In this document: piece by piece, positions 43,036 to 55,370 of the stretch
How the letters are laid out: every line of letters starts with the position of its first letter
How positions within the stretch are numbered: position 1 is the first letter of the stretch
Source of the DNA: Lepiota brunneoincarnata
Taxonomy: Eukaryota; Basidiomycota; Agaricomycetes; Agaricales; Agaricaceae
DNA: 64,000 bases
Direction of reading: 5' to 3'
Assembly (NCBI GenBank): GCA_023014365.1
Contig: JAEBUN010000013.1
Span: forward strand, 372,001-436,000
Notes under the pieces: generated by a model
Told to the model about the DNA's origin: nothing
Databases searched by the model: none
What the model saw: the letters and a program-made list of their open reading frames with translations, nothing else
Made by a program: the position numbers and the translations under genes

Positions 43036-44331
43036 TGAAAAGGTGGAGAAACTTTCGTTGGTTTTAATATAGATAGTGGGCTTGTTTTCACTAAGCTTAG
43101 CCGCAATTTGATAAGCTTAAGCTAATACAAGTGGAATGAGATAGATAATGAACAGTTTTGTCTTTTAGGGTGTTCTGGGGGTGCATTCTGACAGCGAAAT
43201 TCAAGAGAGTAGTGTTTTTAGAGGTTAACAAACAGCCGTTGAAGTTATCTTAGCCGTACAGTGCAACAATGAAAGGACAATCCCTGCCAATTCAAAGCGC
43301 TGGGTCTCTGGTCTCTGGTCTCTGAACTCTGGTCTCTGTCTCTGTCTCTGTCTCTAGCACTCTGGAACTCTAAACTCTAAACTCTGGTCTCTGTCTCTGT
43401 CTCTGGGTTGGTCGACAACCGAAGAAATCACACTTAACGACGCACACTAAATAGCCCTCTGAAACCATTCTTGATCACAACTTGCAGACTTGCGTGTGGA
43501 AGCGGGGGTGAGACCTCCTCCTTCTTCATGAACAAGTGCGACCATATTTATATTGTTTGGATACATACGAGAGATAGTAAATATGAAATAGAAAACAATA
43601 AGCTTAATTGTTACAGGCACTGTAGAACATTTTGGAAGGTTCGGCAGCATTTCTACCTCACCCTGGGTTATGGGTTTTTCTCTGATTAACGAATGGCAAT
43701 CCAGCCAGATGTGTTCCGTGCTCGTCTGCATTATTCTGCGTCCACGTGAGCGCGTTAAGTTTCCGGATCAATTATGATCGGAATGTATAGCGGATGGACA
43801 ATTCCTTGATCCGTTGTAATTAATCTCAGTTAAGCAGTATGCCGAAGTGCCGGGACCCCCAAAGCACTCGTTAATTAGGAGTCTTTGATATTTCTAGGGT
43901 TTTGGGCATCGGGTATTGCCTCCCGAACGTTGGACATTCCATTCCGTGGTCTGGTCATCATTATTGAACTTGCTATAGACGTAATACGCCTGCGACAGCC
44001 ACTAGGTACATTCTTTTATGTTCAAACGCATTCGGGTTCATCAGAAAACTGCTCGTAAGGTCCCTTGATGCGACCAGGGTATACTCGATAGGCTATGTAG
44101 AGCCCTGAATCCCTCCGGAGAGCGTTCTGATAGCTTGGTTCACTAAGCTTAGTGATAAGGAGCTGGTTTGAACACTTCCGAGGCTCGAATATCCTCAGTT
44201 CAGTCAAACTGGCTACTACGGGATATAGTACCAATCCTCTATAGAGTTCTTTAATGATATAGCCAATGATTCTATGTAGAGAATCATTCCGGAGTACGGA
44301 ATTCATGTATAGGCGTGAAATCGGCATATCA
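43036..44331 (-). repeat. Family C LTR, copy 2
   Basis: 1296 bp, TGAAAAGG...GCATATCA on the plus strand. The left flank is D gag, the right flank is C2 RNase H (GCGGTGGG). Interpreted as a chimera of the original 3' LTR and an inserted LTR after inversion. It carries four TAAGCTTA palindromes and the GA/TC hexamer tract (about 43305-43410). Confidence 0.92.
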
Positions 44332-46461
44332 GCGGTGGGATACTACATATATCAGCGAGATGGAGAAGACGCTAAGCTTATACATTATGCGAAGTTTGGG
44401 TCAATATTATTGGACGAGAGACAGCAGAGGTATTCTCAGCCCAAGCGAGAGCTATGCGGCTTAAGAATGGTGCTGGAACAGGAGAAATATTTATTGTGGG
44501 GATCGAGAAATCTAGTAGTGGAAACAGATGCGAAGTTTCTCTTTGGGATGTTAAACAACCCAGGAAAACTCCCGAACGCTACTGTAAACCGTTGGGTAGA
44601 CTTCATTAGATTGTTCCACTTCATGCTAGTACACAAAGAAGGAAAGACATTTGGGCCGGATGGACTGTCCAGACGACGTTACTATCCCGGTGATGAGACA
44701 GCCTGTCGTTTCAACAACAGATCTGAGGACGAGGGAGAGGAGTTCGAGTTGATCAAAGAAGATCTGGGGGCTGCAGATCCGTTACCCTTGGAAGCCTTCT
44801 CTGATGAGATCGACAGTTGCTCTGGCTTCTACCAGGGTCTGGTGTGTGATGTGTATGATTTTGAGTATGAGCTGGATCAAGCTCGGGAAGAGTACTTGGA
44901 TGAACAACAGGCTAAGCTTAGGGTTATAGAAGACCCAGCCTGTCCAGAAAACCGTCGACAAGTACTAAGCTTAATGACGGATGTTAGGCTAGTGCCAGAT
45001 TTCGAAGAGGAAAAGTCGACCGAGATAAAGGAAGCATATGATGAGTCACGCAGGACAGATACAGCGCGAATACAGGACAAAAGAATACCCAAAGTCAGGG
45101 AATACCTGAAAACAGGGGGCAGTAGCGCAGCTGAAGGCTTGGATGAGCCGGATCTGCGTAAGCTTAAGCATATGGTGGAGCATTTCTTCTTGGACGAAGA
45201 GGGGAGACTGTATAGGATGAGCCCTAGCGGTCAGCATCAGCTAGTAGTGGATAAGGAGCAACGTATGTATATGTTGCGAGCCAGCCACAACTTCCTAGGA
45301 CACAGGGGAATATACGCAACCACTAAGCTTATAATGCAGAGGTTCTGGTAGCTGGAAGTTGAAGGAGACGTAGCTTGGTATGTGCAATCGTGCCATCTAT
45401 GTCAGCAACGGCAAAAGGCGATCATCGAGACGCCGCCAATAGTAACACCCATGCTGTCGATATTCCAAGTGCTACATGTGGACACACTACATATGACGCC
45501 AAGTTCTAATGGGTTTAGTTATATTGTGCATGGAAGGTGTGGACTGTCATCCTGGATGGAGGCAAAAGCGTTGAGAAAAGAGAACGCCAGTTCGATCGCA
45601 CAGTGGTTATTTGAAGATATCATTTGCCGATGGGGCTGTATAGTGAAGATTGTCACAGACAACGGTTCTCCATTTAAGAAAGCTGTCCGATGGCTGGAAG
45701 AAAAATATGGGATAAAAGGAGTAACAATATCTCCTTACAATTCCAAAGTGAACGGGATTATTGAAAGAGCCCACTGGGATGTGCGGCAAATGTTGTACAA
45801 AGCTACAGATGGAGATGTCAAAAAGTGGTATTGGCACCTACCGCACGTTATGTGGGCAGATCGGATAACCATTAGAAAAGGAATGGGGTGTTCCCCGTAC
45901 TTTCTGGTAACCGGAGCGCACCCGACGCTACCTCTGGATGTCAAAGAGGCCACTTGGCTAGTACAACTACCAAATAAGTACTTAACCATGGCCGAGTTGA
46001 TAGGATACCGAGCTCAGGCTCTGGCAAAACATGTTCAGCATGTTGAGGAGGTGCGTCAGCGTGTTTCAGACACTAAGCTTAGCAAGGCTTGGGAGATGGA
46101 ACGACAAGCAGCGCATAAGATAAAAGATTATCACTTCGGCCCAGGAGATTTAGTATTAGTGAGAAACACAGCTATAGAGAGCTCAGCCAACAGGAAGATG
46201 AAACCCAGGTATCTAGGACCCATGGTGGTCATATCTAGATCAAAGGGAGGATCATATATCCTGGCAGAGTTGGATGGCTCTGTATGGCAGAATAAAGTGG
46301 CGGCGTTCAGAGTAATTCCCTACTTAGCCAGAAAACATATGCCGTTGCTGCTGGAGTTACAAGAGTTGTTAGATCTGTCGCCAGAGGGACTGAAGACCCT
46401 GGAGGAGACTACTGAGGATGAGCCTAGTGACAGATGGGAGCCAGAAGAGTTGGAGGGATAG
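44332..46461 (+). pseudogene. Element C2 RNase H C-terminal part and integrase (inverted arm)
   Basis: Begins GYYIYQRDGEDAKLIHY, exactly where the minus-strand RT/RNase H stops at 50613. It then has VETDAKFLFGML and GPDGLSRR of RNase H. The integrase finger follows (HNFLGHRG about 45287-45312; CHLCQQ about 45391-45408) and the DDE core: HVDTLHM (about 45475), TDNGSPF (about 45655) and IIERAHW (about 45759). A TAG at 45349-45351 (from TGG) interrupts between finger and core. C1 has an independent TGG-to-TAG one codon earlier. Ends at 46461 without chromodomain. Confidence 0.88.
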
Positions 46462-46539
46462 AAAAAAAACCTGATATTGTGGACAGAACTATCTACTTAT
46501 CGGGGGAAAACTATCCTAGGGACTGTAAAAGCGTTAAGC

Positions 46540-48990
46540 TTAAACGGGGGAGGGCTTGTTCAAGTCGGAAAGGTTGTGCAAAAGACTTTTGAGATGGATG
46601 CACTCTTGAATAAGGAATTGGAACCTCTTTAAGTTAGCTTCGAGTGAGGGAATAGCCTTGATGAAGTCCCGGCTGAGTGAATTGAGGTCGCATTTGACAG
46701 ACCGAGCATTGTCACTGCGAGATTCAGACTTGTACTCATCACAAGAGTAAGACAGGAGGTTTTGGAGTTCCTGGAGCAAACGAGCTGCCCGGAACAAGTG
46801 TCAGAACCACTAAGCTTAGCGAACAGAAGTGAGAAATTGCCCACCGGATAAGCCTGCGAAGGTGTGCTCATCGGAAGCAGACTTGGTACGGGCACGCTTG
46901 GCAGTATTGGCGTTGGCTTTGGCTAGAACCTGTTCAGCCCGGGCATAACAGCAGTGTTTAGTGTTCATATTGGGAACTTGACAATAGGGAAGAAGACGGA
47001 CGGTGCCTTTAGACGAGGAGGACTTTTTGACGGCCTCCTAGCAAAGGATGAAGTCAGAATCAGTGGTTAGGGGGAGTGGAGCTGGCGCACCACGTTGGAG
47101 GTAGACAAACGATGCTTGCGATAAGGTGAGACTACACGAACCTCTTCGACAATAGCTTGAGAGACCTCCTCATCGACCATCATGTCCTAGAGACGAGCGA
47201 TTATCTCAGCCAATGTAATAGGTTGAGAAGCAGCTATATTACTGTGTCAGCACCGGTTGCTCGGGAGTTGGAAGCACTGGTCATACTCTCAGCAAGCTCG
47301 CTATCGGTGTCTACCACAACAGCAGCAGAGACAGGGGCCTTGCGACCTTTGCGAGGCTAAGCTTATACATGAAGAGACGATTGGAGCCAAAAGAACGCTA
47401 AGCTTACGCGTTTGGGGACAGCAGAGCCTTCAGCAATGTTGGAGGAAGTAGAGCCAGTTGTGGACAATGGGTTCTGAGCCTCTTCGGTCCTGGATTTGTG
47501 GGATTCTTCAGAACGAACGTGATTAATGCGGCTACAGCATTCAGAGAGCGCCTTATAGATCACGGGCATCTCATAAGATGAATGGTAGTTGTTTTGGTAA
47601 ATTTCGTAGAGCTTGTGGATACGGAAGACGTAGTCCTGGTTGACATGAAGCTTGATAGCCTCATTATCCTCCGATAATGCTTCAATATAAGCAGACTAGA
47701 AATGATTTAGAAATGGCGAGAGAAGCATGGAAAGAGTAGACATACCCCAGGGGCGTCGAACGCAAGGAGAGCCTTCTCAACGAGGGGACGAGCGACTTGG
47801 CCGTTTTGCAGGCCACTGGGCTAGGCAAACGAGAAGGGATGGGGGTTGGAGAAGCTAAGAACGCGTCTTGAAAAACAAAAGTCGGTTCTTGAGGGGCAGG
47901 CAAAGGCTCCAGAAGGAGCTCCAAATCTGGCGAAGGAGAAATCTCCACGGCGCTTGCGGGAGACGTGACTGGAGCGCCAGCTAAGTGAGGTGGTAATGGT
48001 GTTGGGCACCTAGGCGAAGCCAGCACATGTTGCCCATCCAGAGACGAGGACCAGCTAAAAATTTTAAAGAGGTCAGCTTGAGAGACCTCAGGGACTGGAG
48101 AATGTGATGGCAAGTTTGAATTCGCCAAAAATAGAGGCATAGGGGGCGGCGTCGATGGTTTTGCCTTCTGTTTTCCTTTAAGGGCAGCTGGGATACGCGC
48201 TAAAGTGGAAGTTAGCAGAAAGGACAAATATACCTTGTAAAAGACTAAGCTTATGCGTTGAAACAGTCGAAGAGGCTATGGGAGAGGAGGGGCGGTTTGT
48301 TGAAGGGCCCGGCACCTCTGAACCTGATGCAATACCCAGGGGAGGGAGCACCAGCGAGCCTTCACCATCAAAGGAGCGCAGAGAGATGGCAAGAGGGGGC
48401 AGCGACATTAAACTTGACAAGGCCTCTGTGGACAATCCACTAGAGGGCCCGCCAATGGGGATACCTGACGAGGGTTCTGCAGAAAATCCGGCAGAATGCT
48501 TGTTGGTTGGATTGCACAATGATGTGATGGAAATCACGCGCCTTGGCACTGGAGTGGACAAGGGAGAGGCCGGCGGAGGAGTTGGTGCACAAGGCGGAGA
48601 GTACGGTGGAGGAGGGGTCCTTGCCACACCCACCTGACGATTTCCGCAAGCTTCTCAAGCTCCTCGCCCTCCTCTAGCTCTCCTAGTACGCAGTGCTGGT
48701 GGTTCCCATTGAGATAGGAGGTTGTGACGTGCCGGGAGGCGAATAGTGAGACCTAAAAGTAGAGAAAACATAAGTAAAGACAACAAGAACAGGGGAAAAC
48801 ACAACTTACGTTGCACGATCGATGATGAAGGCGCGCCTTGGGAAGCCGTTGAGGCATTGCTCAGCCCAGGGTAGCCTGAAAACAGGTTAAGAAAACAGAG
48901 AAAACTGTAACTTGAACTCTACTTACTGGAAGAAGAGTCCGAGTCCTCCTCGTAGCGAGCACATTTGCTGCTGCGCATGTTTCTGTCCAT
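46540..48990 (-). CDS. Spliced antisense accessory gene of family C
   Basis: Opposite to pol, between integrase and the 3' LTR. Exons I can support: 48927-48990, 48810-48875, 48634-48752, 48234-48633 (less certain), about 47880-48199, 47746-47820, 47408-47695, 47243-47356, 47091-47186, 46845-47037 and 46540-46784 (stop 46540-46542). Introns are 34-60 nt with GT..AG ends, and from 47820 on they keep one frame; the first three exons join less clearly. The product is Ser/Pro-rich early, has a basic run PKRPRKGRK (nuclear-localisation-like, across the 47357-47407 intron), a Cys/His patch (TKHCCYA) and a Leu-rich, coiled-coil-like C-terminus. The ATG at 48990 is the first in the 5' exon. C1 keeps the same exon borders (32961-34430). 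Family not recognised; a nuclear role is inferred. Frame joins near 48630 are uncertain. Confidence 0.6.
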
Positions 48991-49308
48991 TGTTGATAGA
49001 AGTGAGCATTAAAAAGTGAGTATGCGAGCAGGATAGACAAGTAAGAAGTGAGAGGGAGAACAAAAGAGATGAAACGAGACCTTGGGACATTTAAAAGACC
49101 CAATAACGAGATAAAAATTTAAGCTATAGCGACAAGAAGTTGATCTATACATTTAAACTCGGTGACATGACATCATTCTGAAATAAGCTTAGTGAAAGTG
49201 CGCTACCCTCGAAGCTGGTGAACGTTCTAGACCATAGAGCACGTCAGAGAGACTCAGATACTGCAAATTTGAAGGAGATAATGACTGAGGACAGTCAGCA
49301 ATTTGGTT
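48991..49308. other. Element C2 region between antisense gene and polypurine tract
   Basis: Upstream region of the antisense gene on the minus strand. It holds one TAAGCTTA (about 49183) and AT-rich DNA that could contain its promoter. No other gene is seen. Confidence 0.35.
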
Positions 49309-49317
49309 AGGGGGAGA
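49309..49317 (+). promoter_or_regulatory. Element C2 polypurine tract
   Basis: AGGGGGAGA lies immediately before the LTR start at 49318, the expected primer site for plus-strand DNA synthesis. It identifies copy 3 as occupying the 3' LTR position of the element. Confidence 0.7.
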
Positions 49318-50612
49318 TGATACGCCGATTTCACGCCTATACATGAATTCCGTACTCCGGAATGATTCTCTACATAGAATCATTGGCTATATCATTAAAG
49401 AACTCTATAGAGGATTGGTACTATATCCCGTAGTAGCCAGTTTGACTGAACTGAGGATATTCGAGCCTCGGAAGTGTTCAAACCAGCTCCTTATCACTAA
49501 GCTTAGTGAACCAAGCTATCAGAACGCTCTCCGGAGGGATTCAGGGCTCTACATAGCCTATCGAGTATACCCTGGTCGCATCAAGGGACCTTACGAGCAG
49601 TTTTCTGATGAACCCGAATGCGTTTGAACATAAAAGAATGTACCTAGTGGCTGTCGCAGGCGTATTACGTCTATAGCAAGTTCAATAATGATGACCAGAC
49701 CACGGAATGGAATGTCCAACGTTCGGGAGGCAATACCCGATGCCCAAAACCCTAGAAATATCAAAGACTCCTAATTAACGAGTGCTTTGGGGGTCCCGGC
49801 ACTTCGGCATACTGCTTAACTGAGATTAATTACAACGGATCAAGGAATTGTCCATCCGCTATACATTCCGATCATAATTGATCCGGAAACTTAACGCGCT
49901 CACGTGGACGCAGAATAATGCAGACGAGCACGGAACACATCTGGCTGGATTGCCATTCGTTAATCAGAGAAAAACCCATAACCCAGGGTGAGGTAGAAAT
50001 GCTGCCGAACCTTCCAAAATGTTCTACAGTGCCTGTAACAATTAAGCTTATTGTTTTCTATTTCATATTTACTATCTCTCGTATGTATCCAAACAATATA
50101 AATATGGTCGCACTTGTTCATGAAGAAGGAGGAGGTCTCACCCCCGCTTCCACACGCAAGTCTGCAAGTTGTGATCAAGAATGGTTTCAGAGGGCTATTT
50201 AGTGTGCGTCGTTAAGTGTGATTTCTTCGGTTGTCGACCAACCCAGAGACAGAGACAGAGACCAGAGTTTAGAGTTTAGAGTTCCAGAGTGCTAGAGACA
50301 GAGACAGAGACAGAGACCAGAGTTCAGAGACCAGAGACCAGAGACCCAGCGCTTTGAATTGGCAGGGATTGTCCTTTCATTGTTGCACTGTACGGCTAAG
50401 ATAACTTCAACGGCTGTTTGTTAACCTCTAAAAACACTACTCTCTTGAATTTTGCTGTCAGAATGCACCCCCAGAACACCATAAAAGACAAAACTGTTCA
50501 TTATCTATCTCATTCCACTTGTATTAGCTTAAGCTTATCAAATTGCGGCTAAGCTTAGTGAAAACAAGCCCACTATCTATATTAAAACCAACGAAAGTTT
50601 CTCCACCTTTTC
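49318..50612 (+). repeat. Family C LTR, copy 3
   Basis: 1295 bp, TGATACGCC...CCTTTTCA. It follows the polypurine tract on the left and is joined on the right to CCGCCCTCCATGAGG, the reverse strand of RNase H. A TATAAATA box lies at about 50095 and the GA hexamer tract at about 50247-50345. Nearly identical to copies 2 and 4. Confidence 0.92.
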
Positions 50613-52237
50613 ACCGCCCTCCATGAGGTATCCACGGCTACTACTATGGGTTGTTTACTCGAGAATTCGGGGTTCCTGGTCAGGAAACAGTGTTGAATCG
50701 CTTCTTTCAGCACCTGCTGCGCTTTCCATTCATTTTCTCCCCATTCAAACTCTTGCCCTTTCTTAAGCTTTTCGTATAGAGGTGCAGCAATGGCTATGAA
50801 CTTCGGGATATGATTCCTGCAGCACATAGCTGTTCCTAGAAAACCCCTTAGCTCAGAAACATTCTCGCAATCCCCCCATCTTAATATCTTCCCAATGGTG
50901 TCTGTGGCAGGCAACCGTCCTTTATAAGAGCATTCAAAACCCACTATGGTGATTTCATCAGCGCAGATAGTCGTCTTGGGCCCAGAGAAGGTTCCTCCTA
51001 CATATTTCATCCTCTGTAGAATCCTATTGACCATCTGTATGTGTTCCCATACAAATCGTCGGATCCCTGGGTTTTCTTTCAGCGTCTCTTCCGTGCCATC
51101 TGGCAACTCATATCTAGTTTTGGGTCCTCTGATAGGTACATCATCTATGTATGGCATCGTGTATTCTGGTATCTCACTGGCCAGGATCGCTGTTACATCC
51201 TCATGAAATATAGGCACTGAATTGGTCCATCCCATGGGTAACGTCACTAAGTGTAGTGCTCCAAAAGGCATCTGGAACGTTGTTAGGTCCCGAGACGACT
51301 CAGCTAACAGTCGTTCGTCATAGCCAACATATAGATCCAGAATGCCTCTGCAAGCTCTGCCTGCGAAGTGCATTGCCAAATCTTCCGTTGCTGGCGGCAG
51401 TCCTGAATGCACTATCGTCACTTTGTTCAGCGGTTCCAAGCTGTGTACCAGTCTCAAACTTTTCCCATCTTTCTTCACCACACAGAACCATCTGGATCTA
51501 TAGGATGAGTTTGACAGCTTGTATACACCAGCACTAATCTTTCTTTTTATAATGGCACAAACTTCATCATAGATCGCTGGTGGAATCGGAATGGGCTTCT
51601 CAACCCACGGAGTATGTTCTACCGTCGGTATCTCGATCAGCGGGAAGAAATCTTCCCTAAAACATCCCTTTTCCTCATCTGTCCAGGTGAATGCCTTTTC
51701 TTGAAGCATCATGATGTGGTGCATCAGCTTTCTTTCCTCTGGCCACAAGAAATCCCCTGCATGGGCTTTGTCCAGCTTAAGCTTACACTCCTCCGTATAT
51801 CTGCCTGTCGGGACAAACTCTGGAGGATGCACGCTAAGCTCAGGCATTTCTGCCAGTGGGTCCCCTTTTATTTCTTGTTTTATCCTGAATCTCTCCAGTA
51901 GATCACCCAACACTGGCCTCACTTTTAAGGCTACTGGTTTATATTTCTTCCCAGCCAGGCATTGTACCGTATCTTCGTCATCTTCTTCTGTTTCGAAGAC
52001 AGTTATTCCCTGGTCCTCTGTGCCCTGCGCGTTAGCTATGCATCCTAGGCACAATAATGCCATCGCTTTATCTTCTTGTGGACAGTCCTCATTGTGTATG
52101 ACTCGGTCAATGAACATTAGCTGTAGCTTGGCCTCTGAGAAGCTTCCTTTTGCTAAGCTTAGTGTTTGTGCGACGACAGGGCCCTTCTCATCATCATAGT
52201 CTATTATACAAGCCACCTCTCCTTGTCCCTCAGTCAA
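50613..52237 (-). CDS. Element C2 reverse transcriptase and RNase H N-terminal part
   Basis: One open frame. RT motifs: VVKKDGKSLRLVHSLEPL (about 51440-51490), ILDLYVGYDER (motif A, about 51310-51345), LPMGWTNSVP, YIDDVPI (motif C, about 51140-51160), then the thumb/connection FLGT and RNase H start AVDTSW (about 50620-50640), where the frame ends at the LTR junction. The protein is therefore cut in RNase H; the rest is the inverted arm at 44332. The RT lacks the usual FFGLxNSPATFQ and has LVTLPMGWTNSVPIF, marking a lineage apart from A, D and F. Confidence 0.88.
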
Positions 52238-53274
52238 CTCATTGAGGTTTCTTGAAAATTTTGACTGTTTTCCCTAAGCTTAGGAGGATTACACTCTCCT
52301 CGAGCATAAGTTGGTAACACAGCCCTTTCTCTGGTATTTGGGTCCATAATAACCAAGGTTTGCTCGCCACTGGCGCTATTCCTGACTTTGCTAGCCGTCA
52401 TTACATCAAAGGGTTGTCCCAGGAGTACTTGATATGCGGGGCTACGAACGATGTGAACTTGCAAATAGATTGTGACTCCCCCGCAGGTAAAGCCTACGTT
52501 CTTTGCCAATCCACAAGTCTTTTCAACCTGCCCATTTGCACTCTGCAAATTTATCGTAGTATCTGGGTCCCAAGAAACTTGACATGCAATCGCCGCTTCC
52601 TGACTCATGGAGACGATCTGTGACCCGCTATCTAGCAAGGCCTCTTCCTGCCAAATCCCATTTATCAGAGTTGGCACTACTCTCAACGGCTCGCATTCTT
52701 TCGCAATAAACACTTGTCGTCCCCTGTCTCTTCGGGGTAGTGACTCCAAGTACTGCATGATTGGATCCTGAGCTACCCAGGCTTGGGTTGCTGAGCCTTC
52801 TCGGAGCACCGTATCATACTTCCGAGGACCGTCTGCTAGCTCCGTTATCATGACTTGTACTGGCCCACTATTAATCTCTATATCTTCTGTATCATCGTCC
52901 CCAGGCCCTACTCCTGCTATTAAGCTTTGACTTGTGGGTACCCGTTTTCTCATAATGCGCTCTCTATAAGCATTCCTGTATATCGGTGACAATGCCAAGA
53001 GTTCTCCATGCGATACTGAGGCTTCTCACTTCAATACCCTGCTGAGTACTTCCTCAACATCGACATTCCTCTCTATAGGGGCCTGGTGCTTATACGCAGG
53101 CTCTTTCTTGGATGATTCCATCCTTCTGACAGGCAGCAGTGGTACCTCAACGACCGGGCGCAGTGGTTTCACATCCTTATATGGTAATTCTCCTGCTGCA
53201 GCACGCATTGGTTTCTCCGTTGTCTGCCCTATTTCCTCATTTTCTGATTCTTCTGATCGCTCGGAATCCGACAC
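52234..53274 (-). CDS. Element C2 aspartic protease and linker
   Basis: The 52234-52998 frame holds the protease active site ALLDSGSQIVSMS (about 52605-52645) and a flap-side stretch. A linker frame (53026-53274) precedes it, with a stop (TGA at 53026-53028) between the two. It joins RT (50613-52237) with a 4 nt overlap in a different frame. Compared with C1, many replacements are at former CpG. Confidence 0.75.
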
Positions 53275-53342
53275 GTCCTCAGGAGTCTGTCCTCTGGCGA
53301 AGGCGACCTTCTTCTTCAGAGCCAGCTCCTTCCTCGAACCCT

Positions 53343-55360
53343 TTAGAAACCCGACTCCGAGTTCCTAGTCTTCGCGCCACTTCTGGTGTCCAAATACTGG
53401 CTTGCCAAGGGCGTACCATCCGTCAAACTGCTAAGCTTAGCCTGTATCTGGGCCAATTGCTTGGCCAAAGACTGTATTTCAATGTTATCCTCCTTCCTGG
53501 TCATAAGCTTAACCTTTGGGGCACTCCCGGCGTGGATGGCAGCTGTCTCCAACATTTCCATGCGCTGCTTCAGATGGCGGACTTCTTCTTCCGCTGGTGA
53601 CCTTTGGTTTTCTGACCTCGGGAACGCTCTCTGTGCAAACACCGCTGATGTTGGCACTTGCGGTAACTCAGGCTCAACCTCCGGCAGTTCTGGTATCTGA
53701 ACGAAGAGTTGTCCCTTTGTCGCATAGTACTTTGCCACTTTCTCTTTAATAGGCCCATCTCCTCGAGGGATACTCGAGCCATCTCCCATATATATTTTGT
53801 TCCCTTCGACTCTAATTCGGCCAGCTTGCTTATCCGCCTCCATGTCCAGGCAGAATAACCAACTATGCCCTAATAACCAGCAGTAGAAACACTTGCGGTC
53901 GGAAAGTGACCCTGCCGACCCACTTCCGGTATTCCTCTGAGCATGATTATAACCGGCATGATTATGTCCGTCTTTCGCCAAGCTCTCTAAGTATGATTTT
54001 AAGGTATGCCCCTGGATATTCATGAGGTCCTTAAGCTCAGCGAGGCCACCTGCCATCTGCGAGACTTCATCCTGAAATTTCTGCTTTAAGCTTTGCAGCT
54101 CTCGCTTTACTACCAGGTCATAAGTCCCTGTTCCGGACGTCGCGGGTGGATGGCTCATCGATGCCGAGTTTACCGGCCTCAAATCCTGATGAAGGGATCA
54201 CATAAGTGTTTTGCCAATCGAAATTTCGACGGCTTTATCGATCCTCCAATCATAGGGGTCCTCTTCACATAAATCCTTCGCAGTCAGTGCCAACCCATCG
54301 CTTGCGGTTCTACACGCCCCGGTGATTGCTAATCTCGCATTAAGTACATCCTGGAACACCGAGTCCAGTGCGCTCATAAATAACTCGACTAGTTCTCGGT
54401 TTGAGACTACTGCCAGCGACTTCAGACACTTCTCTGCTTCGAGAATGAATCGCCTTTTAAAGTCCAAGACTTTATGCTCCTCATTCATTGCAATGCCTCT
54501 ACTCTCTGCACAGAGTTCCCTCAATCGTTGCACTGAGCCCTGCTCGGCTGCCACAGTCTCGGGATACTCTTTCTTCAATCTCTCTACGAAGCCTGTCCAG
54601 CTTCCTGCTGGGAACTCCGCAAAACTCATCCACTCTTCACGGATATCCTGGTCCACATATGACACTGCCCAATTTATCCTTTCTGCATCGTCCGTCGTCT
54701 TCGTTATCGTGAAGAGCCGTTCAAGCATCCAGAGATAATTTCTCAATGTCTGTGGTTTTGATGCATCCCATCTGGGAGCATTATTGCTAAAGGGAATTGG
54801 CATACGCTCGTGTCCCATTTTACTAGCTGTAGTCGTCGTAGACGGCGTGGTTTGGTTTGTCTGTACAGTCGGAGTTGACTGTGATATCTGTGGTACCGTA
54901 GAGGCACCAGGAGGGTTTGTATGAAACAAGTTTTGGTTTGTAAACGCTAAGCTTAGCATAGGAACGGTCTGACCGTCCTGGCTTTCGGTGTGCAGAATAT
55001 GCGCTATGTTGCAAGCTGAGGCTGGAAGCCTTATAGTAATTCTGGGAACAGTAGAGGTCGACAGTGCGACTTCTCTCGATACTGCAACTGCTGAACCACT
55101 TGCTGTGTTCACAGCTAAAGAGTTAATGGGATCTTTTCGCTTTCGAGAGGTACTAGTGGCGATGAGGCCTTCAGAACCTTCTGGACGATTGGAATTCCGA
55201 GTAGTTCTCTGCTTTGGGGGGTCGACCTTCCTGAGACTGTTCTCGAAGGACGTGTTGGGTGACTTTACGGTCTTTGCTTGAACCTTTTTCTGCTTCGCAG
55301 GTGAAAGGCAGGCCAGTGTCCAAGTCTTTTGGTGTTTGTCTTGTGAAATTCAACTGAAAA
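53343..55360 (-). pseudogene. gag: Element C2 gag
   Basis: Two long frames, 54198-55112 and 53343-54182. They are separated by a TGA at 54198-54200 (C1 has CAA there, so the ancestor was probably CGA) and differ slightly in phase. Capsid-like core about 54300-54750; zinc knuckle CFYCWLLGHSWLFC about 53848-53890. Upstream of 55112 the same frame is open towards the PBS without a clear ATG, so the start is unresolved. The sequence is better preserved than in C1. Confidence 0.8.
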
Positions 55361-55370
55361 CCCCCCTCGC

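Noticed and set aside
43305..43410. Hexamer arrays considered as CRISPR or satellite
   Set aside because: No spacers, eukaryotic LTR context, same place in all LTR copies.
49343..50202. 94-codon frames in every family C LTR copy
   Set aside because: Copies 2-4 are near-identical, so conservation is uninformative, and the diverged C1 copy changes residues as expected from CpG decay without sign of selection.
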